This document shows positions 15,897 to 23,416 of a stretch of 64,000 bases of DNA, in pieces. Positions within the stretch are counted from its first letter, which is position 1; every line of letters begins with the position of its first letter. This DNA comes from an uncultured Ruminococcus sp. (GTDB taxonomy: Bacteria; Bacillota; Clostridia; Oscillospirales; Acutalibacteraceae). Made by a program: the position numbers and the translations under genes. The stretch is taken from positions 124,001 through 188,000 of the forward strand of contig CADCNI010000007.1 of assembly GCA_902802795.1 (NCBI GenBank). The letters are read 5' to 3'. The notes beneath the pieces are model-generated. The model was given only the letters and a program-made list of their open reading frames with translations, did no database searches and was not told where the DNA came from.

Positions 15897-16367
15897 TCAG
15901 CTCTTTCTTGCTCTCTTCAGCTCGTCGCTGTCAAGCAGTATCGTCACGGGGCCGTCGTTGAGCAGCTCCACCTTCATATCCGCGCCGAATTCTCCCGTCT
16001 GCACATCCGCAATGCCGTGTACCTCCCGCAGCAGGCGGACATAATATTCATACAGCTCACCCGCTTCGTCCGGCGGCGCGGCGTCGGTAAAGCTCGGACG
16101 GTTCCCTCTGCGGCAGTCCGCATAGAGCGTAAACTGCGAAATCACCAGCACCGCACCGCCGACGTCCGCCAGCGCCTTGTTCATCTTGTCATTTTCATCG
16201 CAGAATATCCGCATACCCGCCGTTTTTTTGGCAAGCAGTTCCGCGTCCTCGCGGGTGTCGCCTGTCCCCGCGCCGAACAGAATCAAAAAGCCCTGTCCGA
16301 TCTTTCCTTTTGTCACGCCGTCAATCGTCACCGACGCGTATTGCACACGCTGAATCACTGCGCGCAT
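15897..16367 (-). CDS. dtd: D-aminoacyl-tRNA deacylase
   Basis: A 156-residue protein of the Dtd family, which hydrolyses D-amino acids mis-attached to tRNA (and glycine from tRNA-Ala). The two catalytic signatures are visible: SQFTLYAD (about residues 77-84) and, near the C-terminus, the GPVT element ([11 protein letters not shown]). The opening [17 protein letters not shown] is typical. ATG 16367 follows GGAGATG. It is a cytoplasmic housekeeping gene of normal length, in the usual clostridial neighbourhood upstream of an MBL hydrolase and hemZ. Confidence 0.93.
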   Translation of the reverse strand: MRAVIQRVQYASVTIDGVTKGKIGQGFLILFGAGTGDTREDAELLAKKTAGMRIFCDENDKMNKALADVGGAVLVISQFTLYADCRRGNRPSFTDAAPPDEAGELYEYYVRLLREVHGIADVQTGEFGADMKVELLNDGPVTILLDSDELKRARKS

Positions 16368-16393
16368 ATGTGTTCATCTCCACTCAAGATTTT

Positions 16394-16699
16394 TTATTCG
16401 TTTTCAACCCAATTCCTAAATACCGTCAGTATTTTCACCAGCTTATTCGGGTCGCCCGCCCCGTAAAAAATCATTCCCTGTGAAGGGTCATTTCTTACCT
16501 GACAAAATATCCAATCATCGTCGCCGTTGTCATCTCGGATTTCGGTAAACGGTTTATTCTCCATCCCGGTGTGCGTCAGGTCAATATGGATCACCCAGCC
16601 GGGATTATCGACATTGCGTATCTCCACACCGTAAAATTCTTCCCATTCACCGTCACAGTGATCGGCATACCAACGTTGCAGCCATGTCAATAAATCCAT
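16394..16699 (-). CDS. Imm53-family immunity-type protein (orphan)
   Basis: A 101-residue acidic protein. It opens with LLTWLQRWYADHCDGEWEEF and continues with DNPGWVIHIDLTHT and a DDDWIFC segment, the pattern I associate with the Imm53 family of polymorphic-toxin immunity proteins (WLQxWY..CDGxWE and DNPGW). Such proteins neutralise a matching toxin in the cytoplasm. No toxin gene or secretion module is adjacent, so this would be an orphan immunity gene that protects against rivals, or one that has been co-opted. ATG is at 16699. The family call is from memory of the motif and should be tested by profile search. Confidence 0.6.
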   Translation of the reverse strand: MDLLTWLQRWYADHCDGEWEEFYGVEIRNVDNPGWVIHIDLTHTGMENKPFTEIRDDNGDDDWIFCQVRNDPSQGMIFYGAGDPNKLVKILTVFRNWVENE

Positions 16700-16728
16700 C
16701 AGAGATTCCTCCTATCTTCATAAAGCAA

Positions 16729-16766
16729 AAATCGGCAGCCCGCTTTTGTCACAGTCCGCCGATTTG
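16729..16766 (-). terminator. terminator after the MntR-like regulator gene
   Basis: AAATCGGC and GCCGATTT pair around a 22-base loop, with a T-run on the minus strand, three bases beyond the stop at 16770. Confidence 0.7.
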
Positions 16767-16769
16767 GAT

Positions 16770-17150
16770 TTATTGCTCGCCTTTCAGCTTTTCATACTGC
16801 CCCTTGATCGCCTGAAAACTGTCATTGCTGAGAATATGCTCGATTTTGCAGGCGTCCTGCGCCGCCGTTTCGGGGTCCACGCCCAGCAGAACGAAATATT
16901 CCGACACCACCTTATGGCGTTCATAAATCTTATCCGCCACGTCATACCCCATTTGGGTAAGCGTGATATGTCCGCTCTCGTCCACCTGAATATAACCGTT
17001 TTCGCGCAGATTTTTCATGGCAACGCTCACGCTCGGCTTGGAAAATCCCATCTCATTGGCGATGTCGATGGAACGCACCGAACCCTTCCGCTCGTGAAGA
17101 ATCAGGATCGTTTCCAGATAATCTTCGGCGGACTGTCTGATATTCATCAT
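16770..17150 (-). CDS. DtxR/MntR-family metal-dependent regulator
   Basis: A 126-residue winged-helix repressor. The opening MMNIRQSAEDYLETIL and the helix-turn-helix (about 30-50, IDIANEMGFSKPSVSVAMKN) are characteristic. The dimerisation and metal-binding segment contains HKVVSEYFVLLGV and ends at KIEHILS, giving Asp/Glu/His ligands for manganese or iron. Members of this short class (without an SH3 domain) act like MntR and repress metal importers when metal is bound. No metal transporter is nearby, so its targets are elsewhere. I start it at ATG 17150; an upstream TTG (17174) would add eight unlikely residues. It has its own promoter at 17224. Confidence 0.85.
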   Translation of the reverse strand: MMNIRQSAEDYLETILILHERKGSVRSIDIANEMGFSKPSVSVAMKNLRENGYIQVDESGHITLTQMGYDVADKIYERHKVVSEYFVLLGVDPETAAQDACKIEHILSNDSFQAIKGQYEKLKGEQ

Positions 17151-17223
17151 ACTGCCTACACACCTCCCGCACAACCAGCGATTCTCTTGCCGTTTTCCGC
17201 GTTGTGCCAGTCAATCTTCTCCT

Positions 17224-17252
17224 ATTATACACTTTTTTGACGGCCATTACAA
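17224..17252 (-). promoter_or_regulatory. promoter of the MntR-like gene
   Basis: On the minus strand TTGTAA, a 17-bp spacer and TATAAT lie about 75 bp upstream of the start. Confidence 0.65.
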
Positions 17253-17313
17253 CAATTAATTTCCCCGAAAAGCATATAATATGGTTAATTTTTCGTGAAT
17301 ATTTGTGCTTGTT

Positions 17314-18444
17314 TTATTTGAAATACATATACAGACGGCATTGCAGCATGCCGTTGTAGAGCTTGCGCTGCTTGTCGCACTTTCTGCCGAAGAACTGCTC
17401 GAACTGCTCGTCCGGCGTAATGACGGCATAGCTCCAGCCGCCCCGCCGCTCGAATTTCTCGCCCATCGCGGCATAAATTTTCCGGGCGCTCTCCACGTCG
17501 AGCAGCCTCTCGCCATAGGGCGGATTGCAGACCACCACGCCCTTTTCTCCGTCGGGCGCAAAATCCGCGATATCCCGCTGCGCAAAGGTAATGCGCTTGG
17601 ACATACCCGCTTTATAGGCGTTTTCCCGCGCCAACTCGATGACGGAAGGGTCGATGTCATAGCCGCAGGCGGTAAACTCCGCGTCACGGTTGATCAGGTC
17701 TTTCGCGCGGGCGCGTTCCTCCTGCCACACGGCGGACGGGATGGTGCGCCAGCCCTCGGCGACAAAGGCACGCCGCAGTCCCGGCGCGACATTGAGCGCT
17801 TTCATCGCGGATTCAATGAGAATGGTACCCGAACCGCAGCAGGGGTCGATGACATGGGAATAGCTGCGCACAAAGGCAATATCCGCCATCGCCGCCGCCA
17901 GCGTCTCGCGGATGGGCGCGATCGCCCCGTTGCGGCGGTAGCCCCGCTTGTGCAGACTCGCGCCGGAGGTGTCGATCATCAGCAGCACGTTGTTTTTCAT
18001 AATCAAAAACTGCACGCGATGCACCGCGCCGGTTTCCTCGAACCAGCTCAATCCGTATTTCTGTGACAGACGGTCAACGATGGCCTTTTTGATGATTTTC
18101 TGACAGTCGGGAACGGAATGCAGCTTCGAGCCGAGGGAGCTGCCTTTGATGGGGAACGCGTCGGACTTACCGATCCAGCGTTCCCACGGCATCGCCTTGG
18201 TGCCTTCAAACAGCTCGTCAAAGGTCATCGCGTCAAACCGCCCCATCACCACGCAGACGCGCTCGGAATAGCGGCAGTTGAGATTGGCGCGCACCAGCAT
18301 CGCTTCGTCGCCCTCAAAGAGAACGCGCCCGTTTTCGGCGGCGACATTCTCCGCCTCCATGCGGCGCAGTTCCCCTGCCGCCAGTCCTTCCACGCCGAAC
18401 TGACAGGGCGCCGCCATGATAATTCTATCGCTTATGGTAATCAA
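17314..18444 (-). CDS. THUMP-domain class I RNA methyltransferase (RlmL/YpsC type)
   Basis: A 376-residue SAM-dependent methyltransferase, probably for m2G in 23S rRNA as in YpsC/RlmL. An N-terminal THUMP region (about 40-155) for RNA binding precedes the Rossmann domain, with motif I DPCCGSGT at about 200-207 and catalytic motif IV CNPPYGER at about 304-311. The start is uncertain: TTG 18444 lies only two bases after AAAGG, while ATG 18417 matches the family's usual N-terminus but lacks an SD. The length is normal for the short form, without the second methyltransferase of E. coli RlmL. It is part of the minus-strand run with the gene at 18466. Confidence 0.85.
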   Translation of the reverse strand: MITISDRIIMAAPCQFGVEGLAAGELRRMEAENVAAENGRVLFEGDEAMLVRANLNCRYSERVCVVMGRFDAMTFDELFEGTKAMPWERWIGKSDAFPIKGSSLGSKLHSVPDCQKIIKKAIVDRLSQKYGLSWFEETGAVHRVQFLIMKNNVLLMIDTSGASLHKRGYRRNGAIAPIRETLAAAMADIAFVRSYSHVIDPCCGSGTILIESAMKALNVAPGLRRAFVAEGWRTIPSAVWQEERARAKDLINRDAEFTACGYDIDPSVIELARENAYKAGMSKRITFAQRDIADFAPDGEKGVVVCNPPYGERLLDVESARKIYAAMGEKFERRGGWSYAVITPDEQFEQFFGRKCDKQRKLYNGMLQCRLYMYFK

Positions 18445-18465
18445 AACCTTTCTGTTAATGATTGT

Positions 18466-18939
18466 TTAATTGTACGGTTTGTCCGGGCAGATTTTATTCC
18501 AGCGGTATTTCACATCGTCGGTGGAGATAATCAACACACAATCGCGGCTGTAGGGCTTCTTTTTGCGCCAGAGAACACACTCGAAAATTACGGATTTATA
18601 GCCCGTGTAGGCGTAGAGAAATTCCAGTTCCTGTCCCTTCTGATTGATCTTGCGCTGGAGTTTTTCATAGTCAAAGGTCTTGCGGATGACCTTGCCGTGC
18701 TTTTTGACAAAGACATAACAGGTCAAATCGGCATTCACATCGCCGGAAAGCAGGTGAAAATCCACCTGCGACTGATCGGTGCAGAGCAGCTTCCTGTAAG
18801 GATTGCGGGGATTCTTCTCCGAAATCCAGAAGCCGTCCGCAAAATCAAAGGACAGCACGTCTTTATTAAGAAAAACATTGGTGGCGCGGCAGTCATGCAG
18901 ACTGATGCTCTCGCTGTTTCTGTCGAAAAATTTATACAT
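18466..18939 (-). CDS. hypothetical protein (157 residues)
   Basis: I do not recognise this protein with certainty. It opens MYKFFDRNSESISLHDC, has many aromatic and Lys residues and alternating strand-like segments (FDFADGFWIS, FHLLSGD, CYVFVKKHGK), and lacks a signal peptide or membrane span. It looks like a small beta-rich cytoplasmic domain. ATG 18939 follows GAGAGGGA. It is 13 bp downstream of the U32 peptidase and about 20 bp upstream of the methyltransferase, so it belongs to their transcript. Confidence 0.65.
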   Translation of the reverse strand: MYKFFDRNSESISLHDCRATNVFLNKDVLSFDFADGFWISEKNPRNPYRKLLCTDQSQVDFHLLSGDVNADLTCYVFVKKHGKVIRKTFDYEKLQRKINQKGQELEFLYAYTGYKSVIFECVLWRKKKPYSRDCVLIISTDDVKYRWNKICPDKPYN

Positions 18940-18951
18940 CTGTATTCCCTC

Positions 18952-20202
18952 TCACTTGATGGTTGATTCTTCTTTCATTCTCACAAAGGTTCCCTTGGCA
19001 ATCGGCTGACCCGTATAGGGTATCCTGACCGTCATGGTCGCGTGGGGCGCCGCTTCAATGGCATGACCCTCGCCGTCGTACATTTCCGTCACCGGCAGCA
19101 GGAAGGGTCGCGCGTGCGGCGGCATCACGTCGAGGGTGTCCCCTACCCGGAATTTGTTGCGCTGGCTGAGCGTCAGAAAGCCGCCGCCGCAGTCCTCCAC
19201 CATGCCCGCGACCTTGTATTCCCTCACATAGCCGCCGTTGTCAAGTACCTGCCCCGGCTCGCTGCCGAGGTAAAATCCGGCGGAATATTCGCGGTGGCTG
19301 ACCTTGTGCAGTTCATCGAGAATCGCGTCATCCGGTCGATACTCCGGCGAGGGATGCTGATAATAGCCGTCAATCGCCTGACGGTAGGCATTGGTGACGG
19401 CCGCCGTGTAATAGGATGATTTGGCGCGTCCCTCTATCTTAAAGGAAGTAATGCCGCACTCGATCAGACGGGGGATATATTCGATCATGCACATATCGCG
19501 CGAATTGAGAATATGGGTTCCCTTGTCCTCAAAAATCTCGAATTTCTGCCCCTCGCGGTGTTCCTCGGTGAGGTAATACTTCCAGCGGCAGGGCTGGGCG
19601 CAGTCGCCGCGATTGGCGTCACGCCCGGTAAAATAGCTCGACAGCAGGCACCTGCCCGAAAAGGACACGCACATCGAACCGTGTACAAACGCTTCGATCT
19701 CCAGTTCCCGCGGCGTTTTCGCGCGAAGCGCCGCAATCTCGTCAAAGCACAGTTCCCGCGCCAGCACCACACGGGACGCGCCCATGTTGTAGAATTCGCC
19801 GGCGGTGGCGTAATTGGCAACACCCGCCTGCGTGGAGATATGCACAGCCACATGCGGGGCATACCGCTGCGCCATGCGCATGACCCCGATATCGGCGATA
19901 ATCAGAGCGTCCACGCCCGCGTCCGCCGCCCGTTCGAGAAAGTCGGGCAGCAATGCCACTTCGTTGTTGCGCGGCACCGTGTTGCAGGTCATGTAAACCT
20001 TCACGCCGTTGTCGTGCGCGAATTTCACGCCCTCCACGAGCTGTTCCTGATTAAAATTATGCGCGCCCGCCCGCATACCGAAAAGGGTTCCGGCGAGATA
20101 CACCGCGTCCGCGCCGTACATCACCGCGCATTGCAGGCGCTCGCTGTCCCCCGCCGGAGAGAGAAGCTCCACGCGATCGGGGAAGTGATTGTTATCGGAC
20201 AT
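18952..20202 (-). CDS. peptidase U32 family protein (tRNA hydroxylation / collagenase-like)
   Basis: A 416-residue protein with the U32 fold. It opens with VELLSPAGDSERLQCAVMYGADAVYLAG and carries the family signature EAFVHGSMCVSFSGRCLLS (about 166-184), followed by cysteines in RGDCAQPCRWKYYL. This protein lacks obvious secretion signals. Many bacterial U32 proteins (TrhP/YrrO) are now linked to 5-hydroxyuridine formation at tRNA position 34 and not to proteolysis, so the old collagenase label should be treated with care. The conserved cysteines would hold an iron-sulfur cluster (inference). It lies 14 bp downstream of the half-length Imm1 gene. Confidence 0.88.
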   Translation of the reverse strand: MSDNNHFPDRVELLSPAGDSERLQCAVMYGADAVYLAGTLFGMRAGAHNFNQEQLVEGVKFAHDNGVKVYMTCNTVPRNNEVALLPDFLERAADAGVDALIIADIGVMRMAQRYAPHVAVHISTQAGVANYATAGEFYNMGASRVVLARELCFDEIAALRAKTPRELEIEAFVHGSMCVSFSGRCLLSSYFTGRDANRGDCAQPCRWKYYLTEEHREGQKFEIFEDKGTHILNSRDMCMIEYIPRLIECGITSFKIEGRAKSSYYTAAVTNAYRQAIDGYYQHPSPEYRPDDAILDELHKVSHREYSAGFYLGSEPGQVLDNGGYVREYKVAGMVEDCGGGFLTLSQRNKFRVGDTLDVMPPHARPFLLPVTEMYDGEGHAIEAAPHATMTVRIPYTGQPIAKGTFVRMKEESTIK

Positions 20203-20216
20203 TTTCTGTCGTTCCT

Positions 20217-20399
20217 TTATAAAGTAGTATAGTTGACGGCAGCGTATTCCCCATGGGTCAGCAGCGCGATACAGGGATATTTTTCCTCTCCGAAAATCCA
20301 GATTTCGTCCTGCTCCCGCGCTCCGGCGTGTTCCCGGACAAAAGCCGTCACTTCGTCCGGTTTGTCAAAGAAAAAATTGCCGTTGGCACAAACTGTCAT
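20217..20399 (-). CDS. half-length Imm1-like protein
   Basis: A 60-residue reading frame that parallels the N-terminal half of the neighbour at 20415: both have an F-x-S/D-x-x-E-x-x-x-F-x-R-E segment, then E-x-W/G-x-x-G-E-E-x-[YF]-P-C and a short hydrophobic strand. It has its own GGGGAGA ribosome site and ATG (20399). The C-terminal half seen in the neighbour, with the P-F-P-A-R-E-V segment, is absent. It may be the remnant of a tandem duplication or a stand-alone minimal version. Whether it is translated is unknown. Confidence 0.5.
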   Translation of the reverse strand: MTVCANGNFFFDKPDEVTAFVREHAGAREQDEIWIFGEEKYPCIALLTHGEYAAVNYTTL

Positions 20400-20414
20400 T
20401 TCGTTCTTCTCCCC

Positions 20415-20813
20415 TCACAGCAAAAGCAGATCGTCCCATTCCACACAGGTCGGGCGGGACAGCGTTTCGCAGAATTCCTCCACGCATTGCAGCGCCGTAT
20501 CAAAGGAAATCACCTCGCGTGCCGGAAAGGGTATGGTTTCATCCCCCGCAAAAAACAGGATTTCTTTTTCCGCTTCGCCATCCCCTCCACGGGAAGCATC
20601 CCCTGTCGCCTGATATGTTTCGCCGGGAAGCGCACCCAAGTATGACAAATGCACGCCGTTTTGGTTAATGAGCAGACAGAGACAGGGAAAGACTTCCTCG
20701 CCTTTCACGCCCAGTTCATCGGCAGGATGCGCCTTATGCCGTTCCCGAAGAAAGCCGAGAATTTCCTGAGACGTAGAAAAGACATAGCTTTGCTCATTGG
20801 TTTCGATGACCAT
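20415..20813 (-). CDS. Imm1-family immunity-type protein (orphan)
   Basis: A 132-residue acidic cytoplasmic protein. The C-terminal segment PFPAREVISFDTALQCVEEF followed by a conserved x-P-x-C-V-E-W (RPTCVEWDDL) fits the Imm1 family of polymorphic-toxin immunity proteins. The N-terminal half has the strand-helix pattern shared with its neighbour at 20217. Imm1 proteins bind and block nuclease or deaminase toxins delivered by rivals. No toxin, Rhs or ESX gene is next to it, so it is an orphan. The ATG is at 20813 with an AGGAG ribosome site just upstream (minus strand GATAGGAGATCG). Confidence 0.65.
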   Translation of the reverse strand: MVIETNEQSYVFSTSQEILGFLRERHKAHPADELGVKGEEVFPCLCLLINQNGVHLSYLGALPGETYQATGDASRGGDGEAEKEILFFAGDETIPFPAREVISFDTALQCVEEFCETLSRPTCVEWDDLLLL

Positions 20814-20950
20814 TGCAACGATCTCCTATGGTGTTCTTATTCTATTTAAGAATAACATTAATCGGAGAGGTTGTCAAGATTTTCCCTTTTTTCAAAACGG
20901 ATTTGAAAACCGGAACCACCCAAACGGCAATAAAAAAATCAAAAAATCTC

Positions 20951-20979
20951 TTGCATTTCCCCATGGCCTGTGGTATAAT
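20951..20979 (+). promoter_or_regulatory. promoter of tRNA-Leu
   Basis: TTGCAT, a 17-bp spacer and TATAAT lie 30 bp upstream of the tRNA. Confidence 0.8.
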
Positions 20980-21009
20980 ATGGGTCACGGACGTGAAATT
21001 CCGCAATTC

Positions 21010-21096
21010 GCCGGTGTGGTGGAATTGGCAGACACACGGGACTTAAAATCCCGTGATGGAAACATCGTACCGGTTCAAGCCCGGTCACCGGCACCA
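21010..21096 (+). tRNA. tRNA-Leu (anticodon UAA), CCA encoded
   Basis: A full cloverleaf is present: acceptor GCCGGTG pairs with CACCGGC, the D arm TGGTGGAATTGGCAGACA follows, and the anticodon stem CGGGA/TCCCG carries the loop CTTAAAA (anticodon TAA). A long variable arm (TGATGGAAACATCG) marks a class II tRNA, and the T arm contains GGTTCAAGCC. The CCA end is in the DNA (21094-21096). Confidence 0.97.
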
Positions 21097-21155
21097 ACAG
21101 CACGCTTGGTTCGCTCTGCGAGCCAAGCAGCTAAGATAAGAAATAATAGAGAATC

Positions 21156-21290
21156 ACTATCCACAACTTAGGGAAAATAACTCCCTCCGTCACGCCTGCG
21201 GCGTGCCACCTCCCTCAAAGAGGGAGGCGAATAATGGCTCCCTCTTTGAGTCGACACTGTTGTATTTATTATCTATTCTTTCTTCTTTAT
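21156..21290. mobile_element. MITE-like element with ACTATCCACAAC end, copy 2 (right end lost)
   Basis: This matches the element at 9111: the same ACTATCCACAACTTAG end, then CTCCCTCCGTC, a GCGCC-type hairpin (CACGCCTGCGGCGTG) and the CCTCCCTC...GAGGGAGG stem. After CTCCCTCTTTGAG the match stops and the expected GTTGTGGATAGTG end is replaced by TCGACACTGTTGTATTT, so the right end has been lost or decayed. The hairpin loop base changes are compensated (GGCGAG/CTCGCC versus GGCGTG/CACGCC). It lies between tRNA-Leu and the gene at 21324. Confidence 0.65.
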
Positions 21291-21323
21291 TATCGGGAAA
21301 TTTAACGAAAGAAGAGGTGTCCG

Positions 21324-22436
21324 ATGAAAAAACGCATCTTTCTGCTGCTCAAATACGGCATGAAGTTTCTGTACTTCTTCATGAAACTGCTCACACCCGT
21401 GCAAAATAAAGCGGTCTTTCTCAGCCGCCAGTCCGATCAGCCATCTGTCAATTTCCGCATGATCGAGCGGGAACTCCAACGCGTCGACCCGCAGATGCAA
21501 TGCGAATTTTATTGCCGTCTGGGGCTGAAAAGCGAGATGGGGCTTTCCTACGCGCTGCTCATGCTGCGCCAGATGAAAGCGCTCGCCGGGGCAAAGGTCT
21601 GCTTTACCGAGAGCTATTGCATTCCCATCAGCATCTTAAAACACAAACCTCATCTCAAAATCATCCAGATCTGGCACTCAATGGTCGCTATCAAAAAATT
21701 CGGCTGGCAGACAGTGGACAAACCGGAGGGCAGCTCCTCCGACATCGCCGGAATCATGCAGATGCACGAGGGCTACGACGCCGTGACCGTCGGCAGCGAA
21801 TATATGAGACCCTTCTTTGCCGAAGCCATGCGCACCCCCCTTGAAAAAATCCTGCCGCTGGGTATGCCCTCTGCCGACAGCATTCTGGCATTAGGCGCGC
21901 AGACAGATGACCTGCGAGAGCAGCTTTACGCCGCCTATCCGCAGACACGGGGTAAAAAAATCGTGGTCTATGTGCCCACCATGCGCCGCGATTACGCCAT
22001 TGACTGCGCTGATCTGGTGGAGCACTTTGATTATGGACACAACGCGCTGATCGTCAAGCTTCATCCTCTCGACCGGCATACGGTCATCGACAATCCGGAT
22101 GCCATTTCAGACACATCGTTTACCACCGAACAAGCCATTGCCGCGGCCGACGCAGTGATTTCCGATTACTCCGGTGCGGCGGCGGAAGCCGCCCTGCTGC
22201 AAAAGCCCGTCTATTTCTTCACGCCCGATGTGGCAGAGTACAGCGGCGCGTGCGGCATCAATATCAATCCCCTCGAGGTCTTCCCCCGCGTTTCCTTTGA
22301 CAATGCCGACGAACTGCTGACCGCCATCGAGGAAAACCGCGCTTCGCAGGACGACATTGCCACCGTGCGCAAACTGCTGTGCGGCGGCTGCGACGGACAC
22401 TCCGCCGCAAAAATCGCCGCCCTTGCTTTTGCGTAA
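21324..22436 (+). CDS. CDP-glycerol:glycerophosphate glycerophosphotransferase family protein (TagB/TagF-like)
   Basis: A 370-residue glycosyltransferase-like protein. It contains the typical Q-x-W-H (IQIWHSM, about residue 117), a middle GSEYMRPFF segment, VVYVPTMRR and KLHPLDRH, and the nucleotide-binding end motif ISDYSGAAAEAALLQKPVYFF. Enzymes of this family add glycerol phosphate or ribitol phosphate during teichoic acid or capsule synthesis. Only the short C-terminal catalytic portion is present, as in TagB. The N-terminus has basic-hydrophobic residues suited to membrane contact. ATG 21324 follows AAGAGGTG. No other wall gene is adjacent; the surroundings are repeats and the 3' extension of the HAD gene on the other strand. 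Confidence 0.8.
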   Translation: MKKRIFLLLKYGMKFLYFFMKLLTPVQNKAVFLSRQSDQPSVNFRMIERELQRVDPQMQCEFYCRLGLKSEMGLSYALLMLRQMKALAGAKVCFTESYCIPISILKHKPHLKIIQIWHSMVAIKKFGWQTVDKPEGSSSDIAGIMQMHEGYDAVTVGSEYMRPFFAEAMRTPLEKILPLGMPSADSILALGAQTDDLREQLYAAYPQTRGKKIVVYVPTMRRDYAIDCADLVEHFDYGHNALIVKLHPLDRHTVIDNPDAISDTSFTTEQAIAAADAVISDYSGAAAEAALLQKPVYFFTPDVAEYSGACGININPLEVFPRVSFDNADELLTAIEENRASQDDIATVRKLLCGGCDGHSAAKIAALAFA

Positions 22437-23364
22437 AGCAATCATTATAGCAATCCAAATAATCAGGGAGACAAAAGGAGGCGATGATGGTGAGTGCAGG
22501 GCAAGGCGGAGGACGACGGTGGGCTGGCGCCCACCTAGGAAGCCGATTGCAGTTTTCCATCAGCCACTTGGCGACGCCGTCCTCGTCGTTGGACTCGATC
22601 ACATCGTCCGCTACCCGTTTGAGCGCATCCACGGCGTTTTCCACGGCGTAGCATTCGTCCGCCACATCAAAAAGCGGCGCGTCGTTGATGGAGTCGCCAA
22701 ACGCGATGATTTTCTCCATGCCTGTCAGCCGCATGAGATCGTCAATGGCGTGCGCCTTGCTCACGCGGTAATCCATGATCTCGAGCCAATATTCGGGGCG
22801 GTAGATTTCCCGCTGCAAAATGCAGTTGAGGGCGTCGCTGCCCATCAGCATATCCCGCACAGGAAGCAGCGTTTCCTGTTCATCCTCAATGCAGGTGACA
22901 TAAAACACTTCGCCGCAAAACAGATCGTCAAAGCTGTCCACCGGCAGCATCCGTTCGTCGCCGTCGCGGGAATCGAGATAGTGCATCATGCCCTCGCTCT
23001 CTGCGCCTCTCACCCACAGCACCTTCTCCTCTCCGTCAAGGAAGGTGTACACCAGCGGATGAATGCCGCAGCCGTGCAGCGTTTGAGCGATCAGCGCCAC
23101 CTGCGCTTCGTCAAGACTCTGTATCTCGATGATCTCCCCCGTAGAGGGATGTTTGATACATGCGCCGTTGTAGGTAATAACGGGAAGACGCAGCGCCAGC
23201 CGATGGGTCAGCGTCAGGGAGGAATTAAGAGAACGCGCGGTGGCGTAGGTAAAATTCACCCCGCGTGCAATGACGGAATTAATAGCCTGAACGGTAAAAT
23301 CGGACAGACGGGCATCAGAATGCAACAGTGTGCCGTCCAGATCTGAAATAACCATTGTTTTCAA
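22264..23364 (-). CDS. Cof-type HAD-IIB phosphatase with a 3' extension caused by a repeat element
   Basis: The first 271 residues form a complete Cof-like HAD-IIB phosphatase: motif I DLDGTLL (8-14), a C2 cap with a DGEE strand, and the Mg-binding motif GDSINDAPLF (about 223-232). Enzymes of this class dephosphorylate sugar phosphates or FMN-like compounds. From codon 272 the frame runs into the repeat element at 22445-22550 and then antisense over the end of the gene at 21324, adding about 95 Arg/Pro-rich residues unrelated to HAD proteins. The native stop has therefore been lost. The best start is TTG 23364, nine bases after GGAG; ATG 23355 is the alternative. It diverges from dus. Confidence 0.75.
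   Translation of the reverse strand: MKTMVISDLDGTLLHSDARLSDFTVQAINSVIARGVNFTYATARSLNSSLTLTHRLALRLPVITYNGACIKHPSTGEIIEIQSLDEAQVALIAQTLHGCGIHPLVYTFLDGEEKVLWVRGAESEGMMHYLDSRDGDERMLPVDSFDDLFCGEVFYVTCIEDEQETLLPVRDMLMGSDALNCILQREIYRPEYWLEIMDYRVSKAHAIDDLMRLTGMEKIIAFGDSINDAPLFDVADECYAVENAVDALKRVADDVIESNDEDGVAKWLMENCNRLPRWAPAHRRPPPCPALTIIASFCLPDYLDCYNDCFTQKQGRRFLRRSVRRSRRTAVCARWQCRPAKRGFPRWRSAVRRHCQRKRGGRPRGD
22445..22550. mobile_element. MITE-like element, copy 2 (TTATAGCAATCC end)
   Basis: The left end TTATAGCAATCCAAA is identical to that of the copy at 41383. The core, read on the minus strand, is CCTAGGTGGGCGCCAGCCCACC followed by GTCGTC. The right end is reduced to GATTGC, against GGATTGCTATAA expected, and joins the HAD coding sequence. 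It contains no reading frame of its own. Confidence 0.75.
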
Positions 23365-23416
23365 AAAATATCACTCCGTTTATATATATAAAATTCAACA
23401 TAAGGAATCAAGTAAC

